Shown one piece after another: positions 26,492 through 36,688 of a DNA stretch of 64,000 nt. Under the pieces are notes generated by a model. It did not search any database, was not told where the DNA came from, and saw only the letters and a list, made by a program, of their open reading frames with translations. The position numbers and the translations under genes are program-made. Origin of the DNA: Clostridiaceae bacterium (lineage in GTDB: Bacteria; Bacillota; Clostridia; Acetivibrionales; DUMB01); contig DUMB01000085.1 in NCBI GenBank assembly GCA_012840085.1, positions 62,001 to 126,000 of the forward strand, read 5' to 3'. The first letter of the stretch is position 1. Each line of letters starts with the position of its first letter.

Positions 26492-27172
26492 ATGGACTTT
26501 GCAGAAGAATTACAGCAAAAATTAATAGATTGGGGAGCAACCTTTACCGGATGTTCAAATGTTGAAAACGCGCTGCCTGAGAATCTTAAACCCCTGAAAT
26601 ATGCTTTAACCGTTGGGGTGAGATTATCAGATTACATTATAGATCAGATAACTGATAAGCCTACGTATACTTACTTTCATCACTACAGAGCAGTGAATAC
26701 CCTGATTGATCAGTTAACACTAAGAGGAATGCTTCTGATTCAGGAAAAAGGATATTATGCAGTTGCAGTTCCCGCATCCCAGACAGTGAACGATGTAAAG
26801 GAAAGCTATAGCGCAATATTTCCCCATAAGACAGCAGCAACTATGGCAGGATTGGGCTGGATAGGCAGAAACGGATTGTTTGTAAGTCCGGAGTATGGGC
26901 CGCGTGTGAGGCTTGGAACTATTTTGACTAATATGGAATTGCCGGTAAATAATAATATTGTTGAAGCAGGTTGCGGAGAATGCAGAATATGTGTTGACAG
27001 CTGTCCGACTATGGCACTTACCGGGAACTGTTGGGAACAGGGGTGTGACAGGAGCCGGATAGTTGATGCAAAGGCATGCAGTGATTATATGAATTCCAAG
27101 TTCAAGCATATTGGAAGAGGCTCGGTTTGCGGAATTTGCATCAGGGTTTGTCCTTATGGAATAAGGAAATAG
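26492..27172 (+). CDS. QueG-like 4Fe-4S protein (epoxyqueuosine reductase family)
   Basis: A 226-residue soluble protein related to epoxyqueuosine reductase, but shorter than typical QueG. Conserved parts are KTAATMAGLGWIGRNGLFVS, the first cluster motif CGECRICVDSCPTMAL, and the second CGICIRVCPYG at the extreme C terminus, together enough for two 4Fe-4S clusters. The C-terminal HEAT-like part of full QueG is missing. The ATG at 26492, five bases after GAGGTGG, is preferred over the TTG at 26468. It may belong to the shorter, uncharacterised reductase subgroup, so I do not assign queG. Confidence 0.8.
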   Translation: MDFAEELQQKLIDWGATFTGCSNVENALPENLKPLKYALTVGVRLSDYIIDQITDKPTYTYFHHYRAVNTLIDQLTLRGMLLIQEKGYYAVAVPASQTVNDVKESYSAIFPHKTAATMAGLGWIGRNGLFVSPEYGPRVRLGTILTNMELPVNNNIVEAGCGECRICVDSCPTMALTGNCWEQGCDRSRIVDAKACSDYMNSKFKHIGRGSVCGICIRVCPYGIRK

Positions 27173-27273
27173 TTTGAACGCAAAGACTCTGCCAATATAA
27201 ATCATAGTTTTTAAGCAAGCACCGTGATGTTATTTGGCAGGAGTTAAACGGTATTAAACACAGGGAGGAAAGC

Positions 27274-28557
27274 ATGATGATAAGGAAGGAGATAATCGCT
27301 CTTTTGCTTGCGGGAGGGCAGGGGAGCAGACTCGGGGTACTTACTAAGAGGATAGCAAAACCGGCGGTTCTTTTTGGAGGGAAATACAGGATTATTGATT
27401 TCTCTCTGAGCAATTGCATAAATTCAGGCATTGATACCGTTGGTGTGCTTACACAATACCAACCTCTCAAATTGAACTCCCACATAGGCATAGGAAAACC
27501 CTGGGATATGGACAGGATGAACGGGGGATTAACCATACTTTCACCATATCTGAAAGGGGAAATCGGTGAATGGTATTTGGGCACTGCTAACGCTGTTTAT
27601 CAAAACATCGATTATATCAATAAGATTTCTCCCAAGTATGTAATAATTTTATCGGGGGACCACGTGTATAAAATGAACTATTCCCTTATGCTGGATTTCC
27701 ATAAGGAGAAAGGTGCTGAAGCCACAATTTCCGTTATAGATGTACCCATTGAGGAAGCACCCAGATATGGGATCATGAATACGGATGATAAGGGGCGGAT
27801 ATATGAATTTGAAGAAAAGCCGGAACATCCGAAAAGCACTCTTGCTTCCATGGGAGTATATATTTTTACATGGGAGGTATTGAGAGATTATTTGATTGAG
27901 GATAACGGGAATCCTGATTCAGACCATGATTTTGGCAAAAACATCATTCCTGAAATGTTAAGAGACGGACGGAGCATGTGGGCATACAAGTTTACCGGAT
28001 ATTGGAGAGATGTCGGCACCATACAGGCTTATTGGGAATCCAACATGGATCTGACAAAAACAGTGCCAAAGCTCAATCTATTTGACCCTGCATGGAGGAT
28101 TTATACTCCGAATCCCGTGAAGCCTCCGCACTATATTGCACCTTGCGGAAATGTAAAAAGGTCTGTCATTGCTGAAGGTTGTATGATTTATGGCAGAGTA
28201 AGAAATTCTGTAATATTTCCGGGTGTATATATTGAGGAAGGATCGGTTATTGAAGATTCCATAGTGATGTCCAACAGCAGAATATGTGCAGACAGTCATC
28301 TGAATAAATGTATAATAGGTGAACATGTGGTAGTTGGAAAGAATGTGCGGATAGGTACAGGAGAGAATATTCCAAATGAACTGAAACCTGGTATGTACAA
28401 TTCAGGGATAACGGTTGTAGGTGAGGATGCAAAAATACCTGATGGTACGGAAATAGGTAGAAATGTAGTTATTGATATTGGGGCAGGACCTGAGGATTTT
28501 CTTTCCCAAACAGTTCCGTCCGGAAAAAGTATCGTAAAGGGTGGTAAGTGTCAATGA
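27274..28557 (+). CDS. glgC: glucose-1-phosphate adenylyltransferase
   Basis: Makes ADP-glucose for glycogen synthesis. The 427-residue protein has the nucleotidyltransferase motif [12 protein letters not shown] at 10-21, [33 protein letters not shown] and a C-terminal left-handed beta-helix. GGGAGGAAAGC precedes two possible ATG codons (27274 and 27277). It overlaps glgD by four bases (ATGA), the usual GlgC/GlgD pair of Clostridia and bacilli. Confidence 0.96.
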   Translation: MMIRKEIIALLLAGGQGSRLGVLTKRIAKPAVLFGGKYRIIDFSLSNCINSGIDTVGVLTQYQPLKLNSHIGIGKPWDMDRMNGGLTILSPYLKGEIGEWYLGTANAVYQNIDYINKISPKYVIILSGDHVYKMNYSLMLDFHKEKGAEATISVIDVPIEEAPRYGIMNTDDKGRIYEFEEKPEHPKSTLASMGVYIFTWEVLRDYLIEDNGNPDSDHDFGKNIIPEMLRDGRSMWAYKFTGYWRDVGTIQAYWESNMDLTKTVPKLNLFDPAWRIYTPNPVKPPHYIAPCGNVKRSVIAEGCMIYGRVRNSVIFPGVYIEEGSVIEDSIVMSNSRICADSHLNKCIIGEHVVVGKNVRIGTGENIPNELKPGMYNSGITVVGEDAKIPDGTEIGRNVVIDIGAGPEDFLSQTVPSGKSIVKGGKCQ

Positions 28558-29678
28558 AAAATACGATAGGAATTATACTCACCGGAGGTAAAAAACGCGA
28601 ATTAAAGGAAATGACCATAAAACGCGCAAGCGCTGCAATCCCTGTGGGTGGGAAATACAGAGCGATAGATTTCGTGCTTTCGAGCATGGTAAATTCAGGA
28701 ATAACCAAGGTTGGAGTAATAACGCAATATAATTTGCGCTCCCTGATGGACCACCTTGGGTCCGGAAAAGAGTGGGATCTTGACAGAAGACACGGTGGTC
28801 TCTACATATTTCCACCATCTCTCAGCGGAGATGATACAGGCTGGTATAGGGGTACGGCGCATGCAATGTACAGCAATCTCACATTTCTCAAACGCAGTGA
28901 TGAGGATTATGTAATTATTGCTTCAGGTGACTGCATATACAATATGTTATTTGATGATGTATTGAAATACCACATTGAAAAAAATGCGGATATAACTATT
29001 ATTTATAAGGAAATGGAAGGCCTGAGCCAGAAGGAATTATCCAGGTTTGGCATACTGGAGGTGGATAATGACGAAAGAATCATAGATTTTCAGGAGAAAC
29101 CCCTCCATCCGGCAAGCACCAAGTGTTCCATGGGAATATATATCATATCGCGAAAGATGCTCATGAGTATTCTTGAAGATTGTGCTGCCCATGGCTATTA
29201 TGATTTTGTAATGGATGTTATAATTAAACGGCTTAGAACTCTCCGGATTTATGGCTATAAATTCAGCGGCTACTGGAGAAGCATTAATTCAATAGAAGCA
29301 TATTACAAGTGCAATATGGAATTGTTGCAGCCTGAGATAAGGGAGGAGCTTTTCCTGCAGGGGGACAGGAAGATATTCACAAAGGTCAGGTCTGAGGTTC
29401 CAGCCAAGTACAATGAGGAAGCTGAGGTAAGAAATTCTCTTGTAGCTGACGGATGCATAATAGAAGGTTTTGTTGAAAACAGTGTATTGTTCAGAGGCGT
29501 TACTGTTGGAAAAAATACTATAATAAGAGACAGCATAATTATGCAGGATGCCGTAATAGAAGATAATGTGGAATTAAATTGTGTTATACTTGACAAGAAT
29601 GTGAGGATTACCAAAGGTAAAACTCTTAAAGGTGAGAAAAGCTGGCCGGTTATAGTCGGCAAAAGGATTGTGGTTTAA
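28554..29678 (+). CDS. glgD: GlgD, non-catalytic-type partner of ADP-glucose pyrophosphorylase
   Basis: A 374-residue GlgC paralogue. The glycine-rich loop reads [14 protein letters not shown] in place of the GGxGxRL motif and catalytic residues are degenerate, as expected for GlgD, which acts as a modulatory subunit of the GlgC/GlgD hetero-oligomer. It retains [16 protein letters not shown], the sugar-binding QEKPLHP region and the C-terminal beta-helix. The ATG at 28554 overlaps the glgC stop; an upstream GTG at 28548 is less likely. Confidence 0.94.
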   Translation: MKNTIGIILTGGKKRELKEMTIKRASAAIPVGGKYRAIDFVLSSMVNSGITKVGVITQYNLRSLMDHLGSGKEWDLDRRHGGLYIFPPSLSGDDTGWYRGTAHAMYSNLTFLKRSDEDYVIIASGDCIYNMLFDDVLKYHIEKNADITIIYKEMEGLSQKELSRFGILEVDNDERIIDFQEKPLHPASTKCSMGIYIISRKMLMSILEDCAAHGYYDFVMDVIIKRLRTLRIYGYKFSGYWRSINSIEAYYKCNMELLQPEIREELFLQGDRKIFTKVRSEVPAKYNEEAEVRNSLVADGCIIEGFVENSVLFRGVTVGKNTIIRDSIIMQDAVIEDNVELNCVILDKNVRITKGKTLKGEKSWPVIVGKRIVV

Positions 29679-29698
29679 TCAAGAAGATAGTTGTATAA

Positions 29699-29735
29699 TA
29701 ATGCTATCTCATTGCCTGGCACAACAAGTTAACTT
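29699..29735 (+). repeat. dispersed repeat, copy B
   Basis: TAATGCTATCTCATTGCCTG then GCACAACAAGTTAACTT, 20 bp after the glgD stop. It matches copies A and C but lacks their AGCTCTCC end. The rest of the gap to 29895 shows no gene. Confidence 0.75.
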
Positions 29736-29895
29736 AAATAAGGAATACTTACTTTAATAGGGGGAAAATCATTAATGCCGTTACATAATACACAACAGAG
29801 AAACAAATATAATAAAATGCAACATAAATTGCAATTATTCAGATCAATACAACTATTTAACTCAAGAAATACATTAGAAGGGATAAAACTGTAAT

Positions 29896-30759
29896 ATGTC
29901 AAAACACTTGAAGGCAGATTTATCCCTCCTTTTGGCGACAGCAATATGGGGTTCATCTTTTACACTGATAAAAAACGTGATTGACCACATACCCACTTTT
30001 GCATATTTATCTTTGAGATTTATAATTGCAAGTATAATATTAATTGCGGTATTTTATAAAAAACTGAAATACATTAACAAAAAAGCTGTTATATACGGCT
30101 GTATTATAGGTCTTATGCTGTTTGGAGGCATGGCTTTGCAGGTGAGCGGGCTTTACTTTACATCTGCCTCCAATTCCGCCTTTATTACAGGGCTGAATGT
30201 CATCATGGTACCTTTATTTTCTTCTGCGATCTTAAAGAAAAAGCCGGACAGAAGTTCTGTAATTGGCGTGATTTTGGCATTTGCAGGACTGTTTTTTCTT
30301 ACCGGAGGATTGGACTTCCGTTTCAACATCGGGGATTTTTTGACACTATTGTGTGCAGTGTGTTTTGCTTTGCAAATTATATTTATTGACAGATACAACA
30401 AAGAACAGGACCCAATTATTCTGACATTGATTCAGATAAGCTTTACGGCTTTGCTAAACACTGTGGTGTGGCTCTTTATTGATTACAAACCGGTAGTTAT
30501 TAATGCTAACGTTGCTTTTACTCTGTTTGCAACAGCGGTGCTGGGCACGGCAATTGCCTATCTGATTCAGACAGTTGCACAGAAGCATACAACTCCAACC
30601 CATACGGCATTGATATTTACAGCAGAGCCGGTGTTTGCCGCATTTTTTGCGATGATTATTCCGAATTCAAATGGCACTGTTGAAAGCCTCAGCTTAAACA
30701 CTATTATAGGATGTGCACTTATTCTGGCGGGTACACTGATATGTGAATTGAGAAAATAA
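29896..30759 (+). CDS. EamA/DMT family transporter
   Basis: A 287-residue membrane protein with ten predicted hydrophobic helices in two EamA halves. The first half starts LSLLLATAIWGSSFTLIK, a typical DMT beginning, and the second contains ALQIIFIDRYNKE and a TAEPVFAAFFAM repeat-end motif. Members export amino acids, metabolites or drugs; the substrate is not predictable. Its ribosome-binding site is weak (AGAAGGG about 13 bases away). It appears to be a single gene followed by a strong GC hairpin. Confidence 0.9.
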   Translation: MSKHLKADLSLLLATAIWGSSFTLIKNVIDHIPTFAYLSLRFIIASIILIAVFYKKLKYINKKAVIYGCIIGLMLFGGMALQVSGLYFTSASNSAFITGLNVIMVPLFSSAILKKKPDRSSVIGVILAFAGLFFLTGGLDFRFNIGDFLTLLCAVCFALQIIFIDRYNKEQDPIILTLIQISFTALLNTVVWLFIDYKPVVINANVAFTLFATAVLGTAIAYLIQTVAQKHTTPTHTALIFTAEPVFAAFFAMIIPNSNGTVESLSLNTIIGCALILAGTLICELRK

Positions 30760-30798
30760 AGTTAAAACCAATACCCGGCTTTCGTTGATTCTTACATT

Positions 30799-30830
30799 GC
30801 GGCCTTGCGGGACTCATTCCCGAAGGCCGC
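30799..30830 (+). terminator. GC-rich hairpin after the EamA gene, start of a degenerate repeat tract
   Basis: GCGGCCTT-G-CGGG (30799-30811) pairs with CCCG-A-AGGCCGC (30819-30830). Only A residues follow, so termination strength is uncertain. Diverged partial copies of its right half (TTCCCGAAGGCCGC) recur to about 30930, then ATATGAC is repeated to 30975, including the palindrome TGTCATGTATGACA at 30940-30953. Confidence 0.55.
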
Positions 30831-31050
30831 AAAATGTGTTTATTTACGGAACTTATTCCCGATGGCTACAAATGTGATGTTTGCATGATTTGTCCCCGGA
30901 AGCCGCAACATGGCAAAAGCCGCAACGTGGCAATTGATATGTCATGTATGACAATATATGACGAAATATGACAAAAAGGTTCGCGATTTTAACAAATAGT
31001 TCGATATATTAAATAAATGGGTATTTTATCAGTGATAATATTATCCTTTA

Positions 31051-31059
31051 TGTTATAAT
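31051..31059 (+). promoter_or_regulatory. extended -10 promoter upstream of the glycan-use operon
   Basis: TGT-TATAAT at 31051-31059; the -35 is weak. Transcription from here would carry the 195-bp structured element in a leader of about 455 nt before the YesN gene. Confidence 0.45.
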
Positions 31060-31125
31060 TAGCGTGTACAATAATGAATTAAATGTGTTAACATAACATA
31101 TAAGATTGTATACTAGGTGTATATT

Positions 31126-31320
31126 AAGTTAACTTGTTGTGCTAAATAATGAGATAGCATTGTGGAGAGCTTCAGAGACCGGCGAGGGGTATCCCCTCTG
31201 CACTCCCCGTGTTAAAGGAAGTTTTCTTTAACACAAGCGAATTGATTTGCCCCGTAACGAGCTCATTAGCTCTTGAGCTCGGAACTCCTGCTATCGAAAT
31301 GCTAGCACAACAAGTAAGTT
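31126..31320. mobile_element. MITE-like structured element with inverted ends (contains dispersed repeat copy C)
   Basis: The left end AAGTTAACTTGTTGTGCTA (31126-31144) and right end TAGCACAACAAGTAAGTT (31303-31320) are inverted copies with one or two differences. Between them lie three hairpins: GAGGGG/CCCCTC (31184-31198), GTGTTAAAGGAA/TTTCTTTAACAC (31209-31234) and CGAGCTCA/TGAGCTCG (31258-31281). The left 46 bp match dispersed repeats A and B. It is too short to encode a transposase. No clear target duplication was identified. Confidence 0.55.
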
Positions 31321-31522
31321 ATTTAAATATGGTGGTATTTTTTAAAAAGCTTAAAAATTTTCTTCAAGGCTTCGCAGAACCCTATAACTTGTTTCACTAA
31401 AACTTCATTGTAAACTGCTAAATACACGAATTATTGGCGCCCGATAAATATTACTACTTATTAACATAGCAGTGCTTAGGTTGGACAGTGGTTTATTATG
31501 TTTTATCTAGGTGGGGGAGATT

Positions 31523-33106
31523 ATGTTCAATGTTTTACTAGTAGATGACGACCAAATTGTGGTAGAAGGTTTAAGAAGATTTGTAAATTGGAATGAACTT
31601 GGATATCAGGTCATAAATGTTGCACTATCTGAAAAAGAAGCTATAAAAATCATTGAAACCGAGTACGTAGATGTTGTGCTTACCGATATTGTAATGCCGG
31701 GAAAGAGCGGTCTTGATTTAATAAAGGAAGCACATGAGATAAATCCATACATTAAAATCGTGATATTAAGCGGTTACGGTGAATTTGAATTTGCAAAACA
31801 GGCACTGAAGCTTGGAGCCTTTGATTACCTTATGAAACCCGTGAATTTCTCTGAGTTAATTAATACATTTGACAGATTGAAATCAGTTCTTAAAAATGAT
31901 ATTGAAGAAAGACAAAAACAAAAAGAATTTTTGTCAATAAGACGCATGCAGTTTATGAATAATCTTGTAAATGGCTATTTCAGTAATATTGAAAGCATCA
32001 ATCGGAAAGCTTTTGAATTGGGAATGGATTTAAGCGAAGGCAGCTATTGCTTAATTAGAATATATATAGATGAAAATTTGGATGTCAGCGATAAGACTAA
32101 GGAAAATGACTATGTTGAACTAAAATTGAATTATAGCAGCAAAATAAATGATTTTTTATGTGAGTTTGGGAGGGCTTTTGTTTTTGACAACAATTTAAAA
32201 GAATTATGTGTACTCTTTTACCCTAATGATATAAATAATGTGGAAAGTACGCTGGAAAGTCTACTGAAATATGTTAACGGGAGTGAACCTGTCAGAATGA
32301 TTTTGGGTGTAGGTGGCATTTACGACGCTATTACTGATGCACCCAATTCATATACGGAAGCTGGAAAGGCACTTGAATACTGCTATGAAAAAGACAGTTT
32401 CATATTATTCTATAATAAGGTCAAATATATTATAGAAGAAAAATCGGTTATTAGTTCTGAAGTAGAAGAGGAAATTTTAAAATGCCTGATTAACAGCGAC
32501 ATTGATTCTCTTGAGGAATATATTCTGAAAATGTTGGATAATCTTAAGAATACAAATAAATCTGACAAATCAGTTCTATACAATATGTGCCTTGAAATCC
32601 TTCATATAATAAATAAATATCTGTCAAACTTCGGAGATGAAGTTATTGTGATTAGGCAAAACAGCTATAACACAATCATATCAATCCTGAGGGAGAATGA
32701 TTTTGACCATATTAAGGACTTTTTCTCAGGATATTTGAGAAAGGTCAGCTCTGTAATCAATGAAAACAAAAAAGAGCCGGTTGGCTATGCTATTGAAAAG
32801 GTGATTAAGTATATCGATACACATTATAATGAAGATATATCTTTAAATAAACTCTCAGAAATTGCTTATCTGCACCCCATCTATTTAAGCAAGCTTTTTA
32901 AAGAAAAGACAGGTGAAAACTTTACAGATTATCTTGTAAAGGTAAGAATAGAAAACGCAAAAAAATTGCTGCGCAATTTATCTTTGCGGATTTACGATAT
33001 AAGTGAGATGGTTGGCTATGACAGTTCGAAACACTTTAGTAAGGTGTTTAAGGAAATAACGGGAATTACGCCAAGAGATTACAGAAATCAATTCGGAATA
33101 CTGTAA
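31523..33106 (+). CDS. response regulator, YesN type (receiver plus AraC domain)
   Basis: A 527-residue regulator. The receiver domain has VLLVDDDQ, phospho-Asp in LTDIVMPGKSG near residue 55, and the lysine in FDYLMKPVN; a middle region of about 270 residues carries the YesN-type spacer; the C-terminal AraC domain reads ISLNKLSEIAYLHPIYLSKL and IYDISEMVGYDSSKHFSKVF, ending ITPRDYRNQ. The ATG at 31523 is chosen because the GTG at 31511 is part of the GTGGGGGAGA ribosome-binding site. It heads the operon-like run of transporter and glycosidase genes and is the likely activator of it. Confidence 0.92.
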   Translation: MFNVLLVDDDQIVVEGLRRFVNWNELGYQVINVALSEKEAIKIIETEYVDVVLTDIVMPGKSGLDLIKEAHEINPYIKIVILSGYGEFEFAKQALKLGAFDYLMKPVNFSELINTFDRLKSVLKNDIEERQKQKEFLSIRRMQFMNNLVNGYFSNIESINRKAFELGMDLSEGSYCLIRIYIDENLDVSDKTKENDYVELKLNYSSKINDFLCEFGRAFVFDNNLKELCVLFYPNDINNVESTLESLLKYVNGSEPVRMILGVGGIYDAITDAPNSYTEAGKALEYCYEKDSFILFYNKVKYIIEEKSVISSEVEEEILKCLINSDIDSLEEYILKMLDNLKNTNKSDKSVLYNMCLEILHIINKYLSNFGDEVIVIRQNSYNTIISILRENDFDHIKDFFSGYLRKVSSVINENKKEPVGYAIEKVIKYIDTHYNEDISLNKLSEIAYLHPIYLSKLFKEKTGENFTDYLVKVRIENAKKLLRNLSLRIYDISEMVGYDSSKHFSKVFKEITGITPRDYRNQFGIL

Positions 33107-33116
33107 AAGGGTCAGG

Positions 33117-35042
33117 GTGAGCTTTGTGCAGGATACATTTTTCAGACGAATTTTAAACAGGTTTTTTTTCAGCATTTTAAACTCTTTAAGACGCTTCAGA
33201 ATATATAACAGGCTAATTGTATCTTTTTTATTGATTATAATAATTCCCAATCTGATTATTAGTTACTATTCTTTTAATATCAGCTCTCATGAAATGGATA
33301 AGATTATTTCCAGCAGTACCAAGCGCATTCTTAGCAACATTGAACAAACAATTGGCGAAAGACTGAGGTTTTATGAAAAGATAGCACACAGTATTTACTC
33401 AGATCCTGAGATAATTGATCTTTTAATTAAATGTAAGTCCTACTCAGAATCGAAGATAAAAGACCAGCTTTTGCTTGAAGAATATGAAGAATGCAAGAAA
33501 CGGATTGGAAATATTTTAAATCACATGTCTCCGACACAAGATATTAACAATCTGCAAATAGTAAGTGATTATGACCAGTTTGTGCAGATAGACAGTGGTG
33601 GTGTAAAAAGAGGCGCTTCAGTAAAAGATATTGAGTCTTATACAAAGAGCGACAATTACATCAGAGCATTAGAGGCAGACGGTTCACCCATATGGGTTGA
33701 CACGTCAAGGGAAGAAGGGGTCTACCTGGTTCAGCCGTCTGAAACGTCTTATCTGGGAGGCTATATAACACTTTTCAGGGCAATTCCCGATCCTGCCATA
33801 GGCCGGAATAAATACCTGGGAGTTATTGTTATCAATGTGCCCTGCAGGATTTTTAAGGACTTGGTAAATCTAAAAAATATGTATGATGAAAATGAAGTGA
33901 TATTATTGGCAGGCAAAACAGGTATCATTTCAATTATGAACGGCGTATACAGAGTAAACAAAAATCCTGACCTGATTGTGCTAAACGAAATGTATCAGCA
34001 AAAAGAAGGCAGTTTAATAAGAAAGGTTTCAGGTACTGATAACATATTGGTTTTTCGAACATTTGAAAAAGCAGATATGATAATTGCCTACATGACGGAA
34101 AGGAATAAAATACTTAAAGGCATTTACAATGTCAGAAATATTACTGTAAAAGTGACATTAATGTGTATCTTATGTGCGCTGATACTGTCCTATATAGTGA
34201 CCAAAAGCATTTCAGTGCCACTGAACAGGCTTAAGAAAACAATCGAAAGTGTTGGAGAAAGCAATCTGGAACTTGAATACGTGGACGATCAGAAGGATGA
34301 AATAGGAGCTCTGGGAATGAGATTTAATATAATGATATCCAGAATAAAGAACTTGCTTGATAAACTGGTTGAATCTGAGGTTTCCAGAAAGAGCGAGGAA
34401 ATCAGACGGAAGGAAGCAGAATTGAATGCTCTTCAAATGCAGATTAAACCGCACTTTATGTATAATACGCTGGATTTGATCAGGTGGAATGCCATTTTTG
34501 CAGAAAATGGCGAGAGTACGGTCAGCAAAATGATCGCAGAGTTTTCAAATTTGCTGAGATTTAATACACTAAGGAGCAACCAGCTGGTGAAAGTAAATGA
34601 AGAATTTGAGCATCTCAATGCTTATGTTAAAGTTTTAAAGTTCAAAAAAGAATTAAAATTCAATGTAAAAATAGATCTTGAAAGCGATAAAATACTGGAT
34701 TATAAAATAACAAAACTTACATTTCAGCCTATCATTGAAAATACCATCAAACATGGATTTATAGATATGAACAAAGAGGGTGAAATAAAAATTAATGCGT
34801 ATACATCAAATGAAGATTTATTCATTGAAATAAGAGACAATGGTGTAGGAATATGCAAAGACAGGCTTGAATCATTAAATGATGAGCTGCAAAACGGGAA
34901 AGCTACAGGCGGAAGTATGGGCTTGAGAAATGTAAATGAGAGAATTAAACTTCATTTTGGAGAAAAATACGGACTGAATATTCTAAGCGAAGAAAGAAAA
35001 TTCACATCGGTAATAGTTCATATTCCATGTGTGTCTGATTAG
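33117..35042 (+). CDS. sensor histidine kinase, YesM type
   Basis: A 641-residue membrane kinase lying ten bases after the regulator. It has a first transmembrane helix (LIVSFLLIIIIPNLIISYYS, about 39-58), a large extracellular sensor domain, a second helix (VTLMCILCALILSYIVT, about 345-362), HAMP, a coiled-coil, the phospho-acceptor His near residue 446 in QMQIKPHFMYNTLD, and the ATPase boxes PIIENTIKHGF and GSMGLRNVNERI. The start is GTG 33117, or possibly GTG 33126. The order regulator-then-kinase is the reverse of the pair at 19.3 kb. The ligand is probably an oligosaccharide or its binding protein. Confidence 0.92.
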   Translation: MSFVQDTFFRRILNRFFFSILNSLRRFRIYNRLIVSFLLIIIIPNLIISYYSFNISSHEMDKIISSSTKRILSNIEQTIGERLRFYEKIAHSIYSDPEIIDLLIKCKSYSESKIKDQLLLEEYEECKKRIGNILNHMSPTQDINNLQIVSDYDQFVQIDSGGVKRGASVKDIESYTKSDNYIRALEADGSPIWVDTSREEGVYLVQPSETSYLGGYITLFRAIPDPAIGRNKYLGVIVINVPCRIFKDLVNLKNMYDENEVILLAGKTGIISIMNGVYRVNKNPDLIVLNEMYQQKEGSLIRKVSGTDNILVFRTFEKADMIIAYMTERNKILKGIYNVRNITVKVTLMCILCALILSYIVTKSISVPLNRLKKTIESVGESNLELEYVDDQKDEIGALGMRFNIMISRIKNLLDKLVESEVSRKSEEIRRKEAELNALQMQIKPHFMYNTLDLIRWNAIFAENGESTVSKMIAEFSNLLRFNTLRSNQLVKVNEEFEHLNAYVKVLKFKKELKFNVKIDLESDKILDYKITKLTFQPIIENTIKHGFIDMNKEGEIKINAYTSNEDLFIEIRDNGVGICKDRLESLNDELQNGKATGGSMGLRNVNERIKLHFGEKYGLNILSEERKFTSVIVHIPCVSD

Positions 35043-35075
35043 AACGTGTCTGATTAAATATTAAAATAAGTGTGG

Positions 35076-35123
35076 TTCAAGAAGTTAATTTAGCTAACCT
35101 TCAAGAAGTTAATTTAGCTTACC
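35076..35123 (+). repeat. 24-nt tandem duplication upstream of the CUT1 binding-protein gene
   Basis: Copies 35076-35099 and 35100-35123 differ at one base (TTCAAGAAGTTAATTTAGCT core). They could be a pair of binding sites, possibly for the AraC-type regulator encoded just upstream, or simple slippage. A CTTAC/GTAAG stem follows. Confidence 0.75.
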
Positions 35124-35213
35124 TTTTATTAATGTAAGGTCATTTAAGGAAGAACCCGCTTCTAATATAATTGAAACATAGTTTTTCCAAAATATATAAG
35201 GAGGGGTTCTTAA

Positions 35214-36611
35214 ATGACTAAAAAACTTATTATTCTTGTTGTCGCAATTGCACTTATGGCGACAATGTTTGTAGGTTGTGGTGGATCAGATAAATCTAAT
35301 AGCAACACGACTGCAAACGAAACTGCAAACGAAACGGGAAACTCTGCAGGTAATACGGACAATACTGTGGAAGAACAACCGAAAGAAGTAACTATAACCT
35401 TATGGCAACAAGCCGCCAACACACCTCAATCAACATTGGATATGCAGGAGAGGTTCCAAAAGGATAATCCGCATATTAAACTTAACATTGTTGAAACACC
35501 GGATACCGGAACTGAGGCAGTTATAGCAGCAATTGCAGCTGGTAATGCTCCTGCGGCCATATCAATGGGAGCTCCTACAATAATGTCTTACATATACAGA
35601 AATGCATTGCTTCCTATAGATGATTTTATCGCAGAGACACCTGATTTTGCCAATTTTGATCCGAAGCAGGTAGATGCATTCAAGGTAAACGGGAAGCGCT
35701 ACGCTGTGCCATACGACAAATATGTTATGGGATTCTACTATAACAAGAAATTGTTCGCTGAAGCAGGTATAACTTCAACTCCTACTACTTGGGAAGAATT
35801 CCTGGAAACTGCTAAAAAACTTACAAAACCTGAAAAGCAGCAGTATGGATTTGCGCTTAATGCTATTCAGTGGGGTTCATGGCATTTTGAAACCTGGGTT
35901 TGGGGTGCAGGCGGAGATTTAACAAAGCAGAACCCCGATGGAACACTCGAGTTGACTTTCACAGACCCTGCAGCAATAAAAGCAGCAGAATTTTACAGAA
36001 CTTTAAAAAAGGAAAAAGTTATTCAGTCTGATGAAACCAAGAATCTTGAAGGATTAAACAAGGACTTTGCTTTGGGAAAAGCAGCAATGATATATGACAG
36101 CATAAATGCAGGTACCTTGGCGAAATTTGTTGATTTAGGTGCAAAAGCAGAAGATATCGGATACTTTACATTCCCCAAGGGACCAAGCGGACAAGCCTAT
36201 ACACAGGACGGAGCAAATGCTTTTGTTATCCCGACAACTAAAGATGAAAATGTTGCCAAGGCAGCATGGACATATATAATGTATGCAAATTCAAAGGAAG
36301 AGCTGATAAACACTTTAAAAGAACAGGCTGCTAAAGGTTCGTTAGGTGCTGCAATTCTTGCAAGAACTGACGTCAAAGTTTCTGACATTGGTCCTATTGA
36401 CGAAGAAATGCAGAAAGTAATGGATGAATCCAACTTAATCAGCAGACCTGAATACTATGGCAAAGGTGCTGTTGGTTCATTTGCAGATGACATGGTTGCA
36501 AAAATATTTGGAAACACTAACAGCGATATAAAAGAAGTATTCCAGGAATATCAGGATAAGGCTGCTAATGCAGTTGAAGAGTTCAATAAGGCTGTTCTTG
36601 AATCAAAATAA
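35214..36611 (+). CDS. extracellular solute-binding lipoprotein, family 1 (CUT1 sugar ABC transporter)
   Basis: A 465-residue binding protein. Its signal peptide ends in a lipobox with Cys22 (TMFVGC), followed by a Ser/Asn/Thr-rich linker. The mature domain has ITLWQQAANTP, PYDKYVMGFYYNKKLFAEAG and TTWEEFLETAKKLTKPEKQ, typical of oligosaccharide-binding proteins of the MalE/UgpB kind. AAGGAGG precedes the ATG by about nine bases. Two permease genes follow but no ATPase gene; as in many Firmicutes a shared MsmX-like ATPase encoded elsewhere is expected. Confidence 0.93.
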   Translation: MTKKLIILVVAIALMATMFVGCGGSDKSNSNTTANETANETGNSAGNTDNTVEEQPKEVTITLWQQAANTPQSTLDMQERFQKDNPHIKLNIVETPDTGTEAVIAAIAAGNAPAAISMGAPTIMSYIYRNALLPIDDFIAETPDFANFDPKQVDAFKVNGKRYAVPYDKYVMGFYYNKKLFAEAGITSTPTTWEEFLETAKKLTKPEKQQYGFALNAIQWGSWHFETWVWGAGGDLTKQNPDGTLELTFTDPAAIKAAEFYRTLKKEKVIQSDETKNLEGLNKDFALGKAAMIYDSINAGTLAKFVDLGAKAEDIGYFTFPKGPSGQAYTQDGANAFVIPTTKDENVAKAAWTYIMYANSKEELINTLKEQAAKGSLGAAILARTDVKVSDIGPIDEEMQKVMDESNLISRPEYYGKGAVGSFADDMVAKIFGNTNSDIKEVFQEYQDKAANAVEEFNKAVLESK

Positions 36612-36688
36612 TAATCTGTTTGCGTTAATTTTCACTTAATAGTTTTCAGTTTATTAAAAGGCAGAAAATTAGAAGACATAAAATCAGA

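Noticed and set aside
31209..31400. 63-residue open frame
   Set aside because: It runs through the hairpins and right end of the repeat element, has no ribosome-binding site and shows no domain-like sequence.
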